A stretch of DNA of 64,000 bases from Planomonospora sp. ID67723 (GCF_015711605.1 NZ_JABTEZ010000004.1:248001-312000); one strand, 5' to 3'. Positions 17,528-25,629 are shown, counted from the first letter of the stretch. Made by a program: numbers and translations. The notes: a model not told the origin generated them from the sequence alone.

Positions 17528-18523
17528 ATGCTCGGTGATCATGCCGGTAACAGGATTCATGAATCTTTCCCGAAACGGGGGTTGGAACCTGTGACACTTC
17601 TGACCGCATCCGAGGCCCACCACGGAGTCCTGCCGCAGGAGCGGCCGGCCGACGGTCTGCTCCGGGACCTCGATCTGGTGACCGGAACCTGGTCCGCGAC
17701 GCTCGCCGTGGACTCCGGCGATCCCTACTTCTTCGACCATCCTCTCGATCACCTGCCCGGTATGGCCCTCGTCTGCGGTCTGCTGGACCTGTTGCGCGCC
17801 ACCGGCACCGGGCACCCCGAGCGGCCGGGGCACCGCATGCTCATGTCGCTGGATCTGTCGACGTTCTGCGAGCAGGAGGTGCCGGTCCACCTCGAAGCGA
17901 TCCGGCTCCCTCCCGACGACACCGGCGGACTGCCCGGCGGGCTCTCCGGCACGACGCGGGTGGTCATGAGCGCCCGCCAGCGCGGCCAGGTCGTCTGCGA
18001 GGGAGAGGCCGCCTTCCGCCCGGCGGCGCCCTTCGAGGCGCCCGGCGTCCCCGCCGCGGCCCGCCACCCCGAACCGGCCCGCCCGGAACTGGTCCACCGG
18101 CACCGTCCGGAGAACGTCCTGATCGGCGGCATGGTGCCGTACGGCACGACGCGGATCGCGGAGATACGCCGGCCGCCGGACGGCCACCCGCTCGCCCCGG
18201 CGCCGGGCGCGCCGCCCCGCGCGGAGCTGATCATCGACGCGGCCCGGCAGTTCGGCACCATGATCTGCCACGTCGAGCACGCCGTGCCGCAGGACGCCCG
18301 GTTGATCCTGCTGGCCATCGAGGCCGACCTGCCGTGCGAGCTCCCCCGGGACCTGCGGCTCGGGTGGACGCGGACCGCCCCGCGACGTGGACGCTCCCGC
18401 ATGCACATCGAAGTCGTCGCCGGCGACCCCGGCACCGAGCCGTGCGGCTCCGTCACGCTCGACTACTACGCCGCCTCGCCGGCGATCTACCGCAGGCTGC
18501 GCCACGCGGGAAGGACGGCATGA
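17528..18523 (+). CDS. AfsA-like hotdog protein (gamma-butyrolactone biosynthesis type)
   Basis: AfsA/ScbA enzymes join a beta-ketoacyl chain to dihydroxyacetone phosphate to make gamma-butyrolactone signals. Two hotdog repeats are visible. The first has DPYFFDHPLDHLPGMALVCG, the AfsA signature F-D-H-P-x-D-H-x-P-G. The second has LVHRHRPENVLIGGMVP, then AARQFGTMICHVEHAVPQDA. Length (about 310-331 residues) fits. The start is uncertain: ATG 17528 with AGGAGAG upstream, or GTG 17591. It heads an operon of overlapping genes (ATGA junction with the next). No ArpA/TetR-type receptor gene is adjacent, so a biosynthetic rather than regulatory role is possible. Confidence 0.85.
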   Translation: MLGDHAGNRIHESFPKRGLEPVTLLTASEAHHGVLPQERPADGLLRDLDLVTGTWSATLAVDSGDPYFFDHPLDHLPGMALVCGLLDLLRATGTGHPERPGHRMLMSLDLSTFCEQEVPVHLEAIRLPPDDTGGLPGGLSGTTRVVMSARQRGQVVCEGEAAFRPAAPFEAPGVPAAARHPEPARPELVHRHRPENVLIGGMVPYGTTRIAEIRRPPDGHPLAPAPGAPPRAELIIDAARQFGTMICHVEHAVPQDARLILLAIEADLPCELPRDLRLGWTRTAPRRGRSRMHIEVVAGDPGTEPCGSVTLDYYAASPAIYRRLRHAGRTA

Positions 18524-19173
18524 GCGCCGCGAGGTCCGCGGGCCTGGTGACCCTGTTGACCCGGGTGCTGTTCGTCGCCGCCGTCACCGCGATGGCGGTG
18601 CGCGCCGCCGGGTACCTGACCCACGCCGCCGAGGGCGCGAACCTCGTCTCCGGACTCCTCGTCACCGGCTACCTGGCCTGGGTGAGCATCGAGATCCCGG
18701 TCACCTTCCGTAAACCGTCGCAGCCCGTCGCCGAGAGCCGCACCCTTGCCGCGTACGCCTCCTCGCGGATGCTGCTGGTGCTCGCGGCCGTGGTGCCGCC
18801 GGCTCCCTGGAACGAGGTCTCCTATCTGATGGCGCCGGCGATCGCCCTGTTCCTGGCGGGCATCGTGCTGCGCACGGTCGCGATCAGGGCGCTGGGCGCG
18901 CTCTACACCCATCACGTCCTGCGCCGCGAGGAGCACCCGCTGGTCACCACCGGCCCGTACCGGTTCCTGCGGCACCCGGCCTACGCCGGCATGCTCCTGG
19001 CCAACACCGGCTTCGTCCTCTACTTCCACCAGGCGTACGGCGTCGCGGCGCTGCTGGTGCTGGCCGGAGTCCTGGTCTGGCGGATCCGCACCGAGGAGCG
19101 GGTGCTGTGGTCGGTTCCCGGATACCCGCAGTTCGCCGCCGGGCGCGCGCGCCTGCTCATGGGGGTGTGGTGA
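18520..19173 (+). CDS. Isoprenylcysteine carboxyl methyltransferase-like membrane methyltransferase
   Basis: A 217-residue integral membrane protein of the ICMT/PEMT family, which methylates lipids or prenylated substrates with SAM. It has about five hydrophobic segments. The conserved C-terminal SAM-binding stretch is LVTTGPYRFLRHPAYAGMLL, followed by FHQAYGVAALLVLAGVLVWR and RTEERVLWSVPGYPQFAA, where R-x-x-x-E-E is typical. ATG 18520 overlaps the AfsA stop, and the TGA overlaps the next start. With a UbiA prenyltransferase in the same operon, a prenylated small molecule is a reasonable substrate. Confidence 0.86.
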   Translation: MSAARSAGLVTLLTRVLFVAAVTAMAVRAAGYLTHAAEGANLVSGLLVTGYLAWVSIEIPVTFRKPSQPVAESRTLAAYASSRMLLVLAAVVPPAPWNEVSYLMAPAIALFLAGIVLRTVAIRALGALYTHHVLRREEHPLVTTGPYRFLRHPAYAGMLLANTGFVLYFHQAYGVAALLVLAGVLVWRIRTEERVLWSVPGYPQFAAGRARLLMGVW

Positions 19174-21875
19174 TGACCGCGCTGATCCGGGCCGGTGACG
19201 CCCGGCTCACCGACGCGACCGTGACCGGGCACAAGTTCGCCCGTCAGGAGCTGCTGCGCCGGGCCGGTTTCCAGGTGCCCGAGTTCTTCTGTGTTCCGGT
19301 CACCGTGTTCGACGCCGTGGCCCGCGACCTGCTGCCCCCCGCGCCGGACCCCGGGCGCGAGGCCGAGCTGACGGCCTGGGCGGCGGACGCGGCGGCCCGG
19401 CTGTCGTCCGCCGTGCCACCGGGCCGGCTGGAGGCCGAGCTGCGCGAGGAGGCCGCGGCCCTCGCCGGGGACCACGGCCTGCTCGCGGTACGGGCCTGCG
19501 TGGTGGCCGACGCCGAGGGAGTCGGCGAGGACGGCGTCAGCGACGCGTTCGCCGGGATGACCGAGTCCTACCTGTACGTGCGTCCCGAGGACGTACCAGG
19601 GCGGGTCGTGCAGTGCTGGGCCTCGGGATTTACCCCGGAGTCGATCCTGTACCGGGTACGCAGGGGACTGTCGGTCGGCTCGGTCCGGGTGGCGGTCGGA
19701 GTCCAGGTGATGGTCCCCGGGACGCGGTCGTTCGTGGCGTTCAGCCGCGACCCCCGCACGGGCGAGGCCGCCTGTGTGATCGCGGCGGCGCACGGCATCG
19801 GTGAGGGCGTCGTCCAGGAACGCGCCGACGTCGACCACTTCTTCGTGGACACGGCCTCCGGCCGGATCCGGTCCGAGGTTGTCGTCAAACGGGTGATGAT
19901 GACCCGGGGTGACGGGGACGAGGGGCCGGTGCCGCGTCCGGTGCCCGCCGAGCAGGCCGGGCAGCCCGTGCTCACCGACGGTGAGGTGCGCCGGGTGAGT
20001 GATCTCGCGGCGGAGGTCGAGGACTTCTTCGGGCTGCCGCAGGACATGGAGGGCACGATCACGCCCGACGGCGCCATCCACCTGGTGCAGGCCCGCCCCG
20101 TGGTGTTCGCCGGCGGTCCGGAGGAACCGGCGGTGCGCTGGAGCAACCACAACATCACCGAGAGCTTCCCGGGCCTTTCCGGCGCGTTGACGTACTCGCA
20201 GGCACGCGTCTTCTACCGGTCGATCTTCCGCGACCTCTACCGGCGGATGGGAGTGCCCGACCGCCGGCTCCGGGCGCTGGAGCACCACCTCAACCGCATG
20301 GTGGGGCTGGTCGACGGCCGCATCTACTACCGGTTGGACGCCTGGCTCGCTCTGCACGGGCAGATCCCCGGCTTCCCGCTGGTCCGCCGGTGGTGGGAGC
20401 GCTCGATGGGGATCGACGGCGACCATCGCCCCTCCCGGCCGGAGGTGCTCCGCGCGCTGCCCTCCGTGCCGCGTCTCCTCGCACGGCTGCTGCGACAGCC
20501 CCGGGAGACCGGGGACTTCCTGCGCTGGTGGGACCGCCTGGTCGACCAGAGCGCGGGGATGGACGAGTGGACGCCCGATCGCCTCATCGCCTTCTACCGG
20601 CGGCTGTGGGCCGAGGTGGGCCGGCGATGGGGCGTCACCCTCGTCAACAGCTTCTTCCTCCTGGTGTGGACCACGCTGACCTCGGCGGCGCTGCGCCGCT
20701 GGGTCACCGACGACGAGCAGCGGCTGCTCGGCGGCCTGCTGACGGGCGGGCGGGAGAACCGGTCGCTGCTCGGGGTGCGGTCCGCAATCGCGCTCGCGGA
20801 GCTGGTCGGCGGGCACCCTGAACTGGCCGGACGGATCCGGCGCTGTGGCGGGGAGGGCGACTCCGCCGACGAGATCTGGGTCGACGTCGTCGCGGGCCGC
20901 TACGGAGCGGAGATCGCCCGGGCCGCCGCCACCCACCTGCGCCGGTACGGCGATCGGGCCCTGCACGACCTGAAGCTGGAGGAGCCCTCGCCCCGCCAGC
21001 GGCCCGGCATGATCATCGAAATGGTCAAACCCATGGTCCACGGCGGCCTGACCGTGGCGGGCAGCCGCGCCAAGGAGCTCGCCGCCCGTGCCGAGGCGGA
21101 GCGGGAACTGCGCGGGCGTTGCCGCGGCACCGTCCGCCTCCTGACGATCCGCGCCCTCGTCGCTGGGCTGCGCCGGGCGGTCAAGACCCGCGAGGACACC
21201 CGGTACTGCCGCAGCCAGCTGTTCGGGTTGACCCGTCAGGTGATGTGGCGCCTCGGGGACCTGCTCGCCGAGGCGGGCAGGCTCGACCGCGGCCGGGATG
21301 TCGTGGACCTCACCGTCGAGGAGGTGCTCGGCGCCTACGACGGCACGCTGGTGGACGCCGACCTGCGCTCCCTCGTCCGCGCCCGCCGCGAGGAGCGGCG
21401 CGCGGCGCAGGGACGTCCGGACCCCGGCGTCGAGCTGGCCATGCCGCTCAACCGCCCCATGCCGCTCAACCGCCCCATGCCGGGCGGCCCGGCCGGTGCG
21501 CCTCCCGACCCGCCCGCTCCGGAGCCCGCCACGGTGGCCGGCGACCTGCGGGGACTGCCGTCCAGCAACGGCGTGGTGCGCGGCGAGGCTCGCGTCGTCC
21601 TCGACCCATCCATATCCCCCGAATCATGCCGTGACCGGATTATCGTGGCGAAGGAGACCGACCCCGGATGGTTGTTCCTCATGATGGCGGCGCGCGGAAT
21701 GGTGGTGGAACGGGGCACGCTACTGTCCCACACCGCGATCACCGGACGACTGCTCGGCATCCCGACCGTCGTCTCCGTGCCCCGGGCGACCACGCTGATC
21801 AAGGACGGGGCCCTCGTCGAGGTCGACGGGGCCGAGGGGAGGGTGCGCGTCCTGAGCGCCGCGGAGACCTCCTGA
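19173..21875 (+). CDS. PEP-synthase-type dikinase, rifampicin-phosphotransferase-like architecture
   Basis: A 900-residue three-part protein. Residues 1-320 are a PEP/pyruvate-binding ATP-grasp domain: HKFARQELLRRAGFQVPEF, then GVSDAFAGMTESYLYVR and HGIGEGVVQERADVDHFFVD. The middle (about 330-760) is the divergent helical region seen in rifampicin phosphotransferases. A Pro-rich linker with a duplicated MPLNRP follows, then the swivelling His domain with VERGTLLSHTAITGRLLGIP (catalytic His near 853). Such enzymes use ATP to phosphorylate pyruvate or a small-molecule hydroxyl. It overlaps both neighbours by a few bases. Within this operon it more likely modifies the product or an intermediate than central metabolites. 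Confidence 0.88.
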   Translation: MTALIRAGDARLTDATVTGHKFARQELLRRAGFQVPEFFCVPVTVFDAVARDLLPPAPDPGREAELTAWAADAAARLSSAVPPGRLEAELREEAAALAGDHGLLAVRACVVADAEGVGEDGVSDAFAGMTESYLYVRPEDVPGRVVQCWASGFTPESILYRVRRGLSVGSVRVAVGVQVMVPGTRSFVAFSRDPRTGEAACVIAAAHGIGEGVVQERADVDHFFVDTASGRIRSEVVVKRVMMTRGDGDEGPVPRPVPAEQAGQPVLTDGEVRRVSDLAAEVEDFFGLPQDMEGTITPDGAIHLVQARPVVFAGGPEEPAVRWSNHNITESFPGLSGALTYSQARVFYRSIFRDLYRRMGVPDRRLRALEHHLNRMVGLVDGRIYYRLDAWLALHGQIPGFPLVRRWWERSMGIDGDHRPSRPEVLRALPSVPRLLARLLRQPRETGDFLRWWDRLVDQSAGMDEWTPDRLIAFYRRLWAEVGRRWGVTLVNSFFLLVWTTLTSAALRRWVTDDEQRLLGGLLTGGRENRSLLGVRSAIALAELVGGHPELAGRIRRCGGEGDSADEIWVDVVAGRYGAEIARAAATHLRRYGDRALHDLKLEEPSPRQRPGMIIEMVKPMVHGGLTVAGSRAKELAARAEAERELRGRCRGTVRLLTIRALVAGLRRAVKTREDTRYCRSQLFGLTRQVMWRLGDLLAEAGRLDRGRDVVDLTVEEVLGAYDGTLVDADLRSLVRARREERRAAQGRPDPGVELAMPLNRPMPLNRPMPGGPAGAPPDPPAPEPATVAGDLRGLPSSNGVVRGEARVVLDPSISPESCRDRIIVAKETDPGWLFLMMAARGMVVERGTLLSHTAITGRLLGIPTVVSVPRATTLIKDGALVEVDGAEGRVRVLSAAETS

Positions 21876-22783
21876 CGACCCGTCTGCTCCGCTACGTCGC
21901 CGGCAGCTACCCGCCCAAGGTGTACCTCCCCTACGCGCTGGCGTGGGCGATCGGCGCGCCGGCCGCCTGCGCGCTGGTCGACCCCCGGATCTCCGGATGG
22001 CTGCCGGACGCGGGGACCGCGGTGAGCGCCGTGACCCTCGTCGTCGTCCTGCTGATGATGCGGGCCCTGGACGACATCCGGGACCTGGACTACGACCGGG
22101 AGCACAACCCGGACCGGCCGCTCGCCAGAGGCGTCGTCCGCGTCCGCGACCTGACCGTCATGGTCGCCGCCGGGACCGTGCTCGTGCTCGCGCTCAACGC
22201 GTGGCGCTGGCCGGTCATGTGCGTGCTGGCGGGTCAGCTCGCGTACGCGTACCTGGTGCTGTGGGCCGACCGCCGGCTCGGGTGGCCGCGCGGCGACGCG
22301 CTCGTGGCGGGCTTCCTGGTGAACCTCCCCGTCCAGCTCATGATCAACGCCTTCCTGTACGCCGGGCTGCTGCACTCGGCCGGGCTCGCCCCGGTCTGGC
22401 CGGGCGCGATCGGGATCGCCGTGGCCGCCCTGGCGTTCCTGCACGTGGAGTTCGCCCGCAAGACGACCCGGCGGCCCCGCCCGGGCGAGCGCACCTACGT
22501 CACCCTGTTCGGCACGGCGGGAACCGCCGCACTGGCCCTGGCCTGCGCGCTGGCCTCGGTCGCGGTCCTGATCGCCTCGACCACCGCCGGAGGCGGCGAG
22601 CGCACCGGGACCTGGGCGGTGTGGCTGGCGGCGGCACCGCTGGCCTTCGCGGGGCTCGGCGCGCTGCGGTTCCGGCGCGAGGACCTCGCCCGCTGGCCCT
22701 ACGGGCAGGCGGCGCTGTTCATGCTCGTCAGCTTCGCCGGCTATCAGATCATCAACCTCGTGGAGAGGGCGACGGCGCCATGA
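21872..22783 (+). CDS. UbiA-family prenyltransferase (possible CTG start)
   Basis: A membrane prenyltransferase of about 303 residues. The first Asp-rich motif is MRALDDIRDLDYDREHNPDR (D-D-x-x-D-x-x-x-D), followed by PLARGVVRVRDL. Eight or so hydrophobic segments follow. The second motif region reads VEFARKTTRRPRPGERTYVT, lacking the usual Asp pair, as in some UbiA subgroups. There is no ATG or GTG near the conserved start LLRYVAGSYPPKVYLPYA; the best candidate is CTG 21872, which has GGAG 7 nt upstream and overlaps the preceding stop. GTG 21920 would cut conserved residues. It transfers an isoprenyl chain to an unknown acceptor. Confidence 0.85.
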   Translation: MTTRLLRYVAGSYPPKVYLPYALAWAIGAPAACALVDPRISGWLPDAGTAVSAVTLVVVLLMMRALDDIRDLDYDREHNPDRPLARGVVRVRDLTVMVAAGTVLVLALNAWRWPVMCVLAGQLAYAYLVLWADRRLGWPRGDALVAGFLVNLPVQLMINAFLYAGLLHSAGLAPVWPGAIGIAVAALAFLHVEFARKTTRRPRPGERTYVTLFGTAGTAALALACALASVAVLIASTTAGGGERTGTWAVWLAAAPLAFAGLGALRFRREDLARWPYGQAALFMLVSFAGYQIINLVERATAP

Positions 22784-23979
22784 CCGACCTCCAGCTCTTC
22801 CCCTTTCCCGCCGGGACCAGGGGTGAGCCGCCGGCCGAATACGCCCGGATCCGGCAGGAACCCGGCCTGCCCCGGGTACGGCTCAGCAACGGCCGCCAGG
22901 CGCTGGTCGTCACGCGGTACCACGACGTCAGGCTCGTGCTGTCGGACAGCAGGTTCAGCCGCTCGGCGTTCACCAGCACCCCGCTGTTCGCGCGCACGAC
23001 GGAGTCGCTCGCGTTGAACACGGCCGACGCGCCCGAGCACGGCCGCCGGCGGGGAGCCGTCGCACACGCCTTCACCGCCCGCCAGGTGCGGCGGATGCGG
23101 CCGATGGTCGAACGGGTGATCGAGGAGCAGATCGCCGAGGTCGCGGCCGGCCCGCGCCCGGCCGATCTGGTCGACCGGTTCACCGTGCCGTTCACGCTGC
23201 GGGTCATGTGCCGGATCCTCGGCGTGCCGGAGGATGACATCGGGCGGTTCAAGCCGTGGGTGGATCCCATGATGTCCGTGGGCCGTTTCCCCGCCGACAC
23301 CGTGGCCCGGTGCCACCGGGAGATGAACGACTACTTCACCGCGCTCGTGGAGGATGTGCGGGCGGCGCTCGACGCGGGCCGTACGGTGCCCGGCCTCATC
23401 GCCGAGATGCTCACCCCGCGCAAGGAGGAGCGCCGGCTCAGCCGGGCCGAGGTGATCACGATGTCCGCCGGGATCCTCATCGCCGGATACGAGACCACCA
23501 GCAACGAACTGGCGGCGGCGGTGTACGAGATGTTGCGCCGCCCCGAGCTGGTGCGGCGCGTGCGCGACCGTCCGGAGGAGAGCGGGCCGGTGGTCGAGGA
23601 GATACTGCGATACCTGTGCGCGAACGGCAGCGGCGGTGTGCCGCACGTGGCGACCGCCGACGTCACGCTCCCCGGCGGGGTCGTGGTACCGGCCGGGGAG
23701 GTGGTGGTCCCGATCCCGGACGCCGCCAACCACGATCCCGGCGTCTTCGAGGACCCCCGGTGCCTGCGGGGCGATCGGGCGGAGAACCCGCACCTGACCT
23801 TCGGATTCGGGGCGCACTACTGCCTGGGGGCGGAGCTGGCCCGGCTGGAGATGCGCCTGGGCCTGACGGCCGTGTTCGGCGCCTTCCCGACACTGCGCCT
23901 GGCCGTGCCCGAGGAGGAGCTCCGCTGGCGGACCGACATGTTCATCCGCGGGCTGTGGGAACTGCCGGTCACCTGGTGA
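22780..23979 (+). CDS. Cytochrome P450
   Basis: A 399-residue soluble bacterial P450. The I-helix oxygen-binding motif is AGILIAGYETTSNELAAAVY. The E-x-x-R is in VVEEILRYLCAN. The haem-binding loop is LTFGFGAHYCLGAELARLEM, with the Cys ligand. ATG 22780 overlaps the UbiA stop. No ferredoxin gene is adjacent, so electrons must come from elsewhere. It probably hydroxylates or epoxidises the pathway intermediate. All signature residues are intact. Confidence 0.96.
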   Translation: MTDLQLFPFPAGTRGEPPAEYARIRQEPGLPRVRLSNGRQALVVTRYHDVRLVLSDSRFSRSAFTSTPLFARTTESLALNTADAPEHGRRRGAVAHAFTARQVRRMRPMVERVIEEQIAEVAAGPRPADLVDRFTVPFTLRVMCRILGVPEDDIGRFKPWVDPMMSVGRFPADTVARCHREMNDYFTALVEDVRAALDAGRTVPGLIAEMLTPRKEERRLSRAEVITMSAGILIAGYETTSNELAAAVYEMLRRPELVRRVRDRPEESGPVVEEILRYLCANGSGGVPHVATADVTLPGGVVVPAGEVVVPIPDAANHDPGVFEDPRCLRGDRAENPHLTFGFGAHYCLGAELARLEMRLGLTAVFGAFPTLRLAVPEEELRWRTDMFIRGLWELPVTW

Positions 23980-24001
23980 CCGGGGAGGAGGGAGGTTCCG
24001 C

Positions 24002-24703
24002 ATGAACGGCGCGAACGCCCCGCACGGCCCGGCGGAGAACGGGCTGACGCCCGACGGGCTGCTGACGACCACCCGCTCGGTGCGCAGGCGGCTCGACCTG
24101 AACCGGCCGGTGCCCGTGGCGCTGGTCGAGGAATGCCTGCGGATCGCCCAGCAGGCGCCCTGCGGCTCGGGCCGCAACACCGGGCACTGGATCGTCGTCA
24201 CCGACCCTGCGATCAGGGCGGCGATCGGCGAGTCGTACCGGGCGGCGTTCGACCGCTACGCGCCCCCGGCCTCCCCGGAGCCGTCCGGGGAGACGGCGGG
24301 CCCCGGGCCGGGCCGTGCCGGTGGACAGGACGCCTGGGCGGCGAGCCGGCGGCGCTCGCTCGACAGCGCCGGCCATCTCGCCCGGCACCTCGGCGAGGTC
24401 CCCGTCCTGGTCATGGCCTGCCTGGATTCCGGCGGCCCGTTGCCCGGCGGCAGCCAGGCCGGGCTGTGGGGGTCCCTGATGCCCTCGGTGTGGAGCTACA
24501 TGCTCGCCGCCCGGGCGCGCGGACTCGGGACCGCGTGGACCACCGCCCACCTGGCGTACGAACGGGAGATCGCCGAGTTGCTGGGGATCCCGCCCGGGGT
24601 CCACCAGGGGGCGCTCATACCGACGGCGTACCACCTCGGCGACACCTTCCGTCCGGCGGCCCGGCCCCCACTGCGGGAGGTGCTGCACCACGACCGCTGG
24701 TGA
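24002..24703 (+). CDS. Nitroreductase-family flavin oxidoreductase
   Basis: A 233-residue FMN enzyme of the nitroreductase fold: LLTTTRSVRRRLDLNRPVPV (Arg pair binding the FMN phosphate), CLRIAQQAPCGSGRNTGHWI, and a C-terminal GLGTAWTTAHLAYEREIAEL followed by LGIPPGVHQGALIPTAYHLG. It starts at ATG 24002 after a strong GGAGGAGGGAGG. It is last in the operon, 22 bp after the P450. Relatives reduce quinones, enones or nitro groups; here it is a likely tailoring step. The operon ends about 120 bp before the unit's right end. Confidence 0.9.
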   Translation: MNGANAPHGPAENGLTPDGLLTTTRSVRRRLDLNRPVPVALVEECLRIAQQAPCGSGRNTGHWIVVTDPAIRAAIGESYRAAFDRYAPPASPEPSGETAGPGPGRAGGQDAWAASRRRSLDSAGHLARHLGEVPVLVMACLDSGGPLPGGSQAGLWGSLMPSVWSYMLAARARGLGTAWTTAHLAYEREIAELLGIPPGVHQGALIPTAYHLGDTFRPAARPPLREVLHHDRW

Positions 24704-24821
24704 CGGCCGCGGCGCACCGGACAGCAGTTCCAGAGATGCCTCGCACCACCCGGGGCGTGAAGAATTTTGGCCGTAACTCTTCGTCGGCGCCCGCGATCGT
24801 GCGCCTGGAAGGAGTCGAAGT

Positions 24822-24904
24822 GCCCGACGCTGTCGGGGATCTTGAAGAGCTGGTGATCATCTGGTTGAACGTCAGCCCTTCAAGATCCCCGACAGCGTCG
24901 GGCT
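24822..24904. repeat. Mini-IS/MITE with 26-bp perfect inverted arms; right end of the 10.7-kb unit
   Basis: GCCCGACGCTGTCGGGGATC continuing to 24847 recurs exactly inverted at 24878-24903, with a 30-bp loop. Each arm is a copy of the IS1182-type terminal repeat found at 14238. It looks like an IS with its whole interior deleted. The CTCAG duplication lies on its right only, so its outer arm is also the end of the large unit. Confidence 0.85.
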
Positions 24905-25057
24905 CTCAGGGTCTCGCCTTCCTCGCGGCGACCTCCGGGCAGGCTCCACGAGTCACGATTACGCACCGCCAGTACGCGCCGGGTGGGTCTCATCCAGAAC
25001 CAGCGCGTAGGCCACGTCGATCCGTTGAAGAGGCATGTTCGCCAGCCGCTCACTCAT
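24905..25057 (-). pseudogene. NUDIX hydrolase, N-terminal half
   Basis: It starts at ATG 25057 (MSERLANMPLQRIDVAYALV) and, after a 1-base frameshift at about 24985, continues VLAVRNRDSWSLPGGRREEG followed by E-T-L, the front half of a NUDIX box, up to the inserted unit at 24904. The C-terminal half is at 13947-14237. The frameshift lies outside the insertion, so the gene carries two separate lesions. Position and strand place it downstream of the exonuclease and P-loop ATPase genes. Confidence 0.82.
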
Positions 25058-25293
25058 AGAGCCCAGTGTCCCAAATTGGACGGGAAGACGCAGTTGGTTG
25101 CCGGTCATGCCGGGTTCCCCGCCGGGAGTCGAACGATGGCCGCCGCTGCTTGCCGTCAGGTTCGCCCGTTCATTTCGGGGTGACCGAGGCGCCGCCGCGC
25201 CCGGATCCCGGCTGGACCGGCTCCCGGTGTGCTCAGCGGCCACTTTCGCGACGCCGCCGGATTCTGGGACGCGGTCGGGGCCGCGGTGTCGGG

Positions 25294-25629
25294 CGGTTAT
25301 GCCCAGCGCCGCCCCTGCCCTGGTCAGGACGGTCGCCATGATGAGCGCCTGGCGGCTGGCGTGGAGGTCAGCCAGGGCCGTGAGCCGGTCCAGGGTGCGG
25401 GGGTCGGGCTGCTCGCCGCGGCTCCGCTGGTGATGATCCATTCGGTGGAGGCAGGGGTGTGCCGGGTCATCTTCGCAAACCCGAGTGCGGCCGCCCGGGT
25501 GGCCAGGCCGCTGACGCGGGCCACGGTCAGGCCGCCTGCGCGCAGCTCCATCTCGATGCGGCGGGCCAGGGTGGTGGTGGCGGTGCCGTGCGTTCCGGCG
25601 ATGCCGAGGTGAACGGGGGTGGTCACCAT
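25294..25629 (-). pseudogene. P-loop ATPase-like gene, decayed
   Basis: Start ATGGTGA at 25629 overlaps the exonuclease stop. It reads VHLGIAGTHGTATTTLARRI, recognisable as a P-loop but with G-K replaced by A-T, so the ATP-binding Lys is missing. Then LTVARVSGLATRAAALGFAK and ASTEWII follow; after that the frame shifts and continues PDPRTLDRLTALADLHASRQ. The family (a small kinase/ATPase paired with exonuclease-like genes in actinomycete accessory DNA) is recognised by eye. Both the Walker A change and the frameshift argue for a dead gene. Confidence 0.65.

Larger units (their letters stand above)
14238..24904. mobile_element. 10.7-kb composite-transposon-like unit carrying a biosynthetic cluster
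   Basis: Left end AGCCTGACGCTGTCGGGG at 14238 and right end, inverted, AGCCCGACGCTGTCGGGG ending at 24904 match over 23 of 24 bp. On the plus strand both ends are flanked by CTCAG (14233-14237 and 24905-24909). The flanks are the two halves of one NUDIX gene, and removal of the unit plus one CTCAG restores the motif. The left end belongs to a truncated IS1182-type transposase gene; the right end is an 82-bp mini-copy with both IS ends. The cargo holds the AfsA/UbiA/P450 operon. That it moved as one unit is inferred; nested later insertion into a single IS is an alternative. Confidence 0.75.

Noticed and set aside
17528-18523. Complete gamma-butyrolactone signalling system
   Set aside because: No ArpA/ScbR-type TetR receptor, butenolide phosphate reductase or phosphatase is present next to the AfsA-like gene.
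19020-21041. A 673-residue minus-strand open frame opposite the dikinase
   Set aside because: Antisense shadow of a recognised enzyme; no start signal and no domain.
24822-24904. Plain transcription terminator for the nitroreductase gene
   Set aside because: The arms are copies of a transposon end also present at 14238 and abut a target duplication; termination may occur there but is not the origin of the structure.
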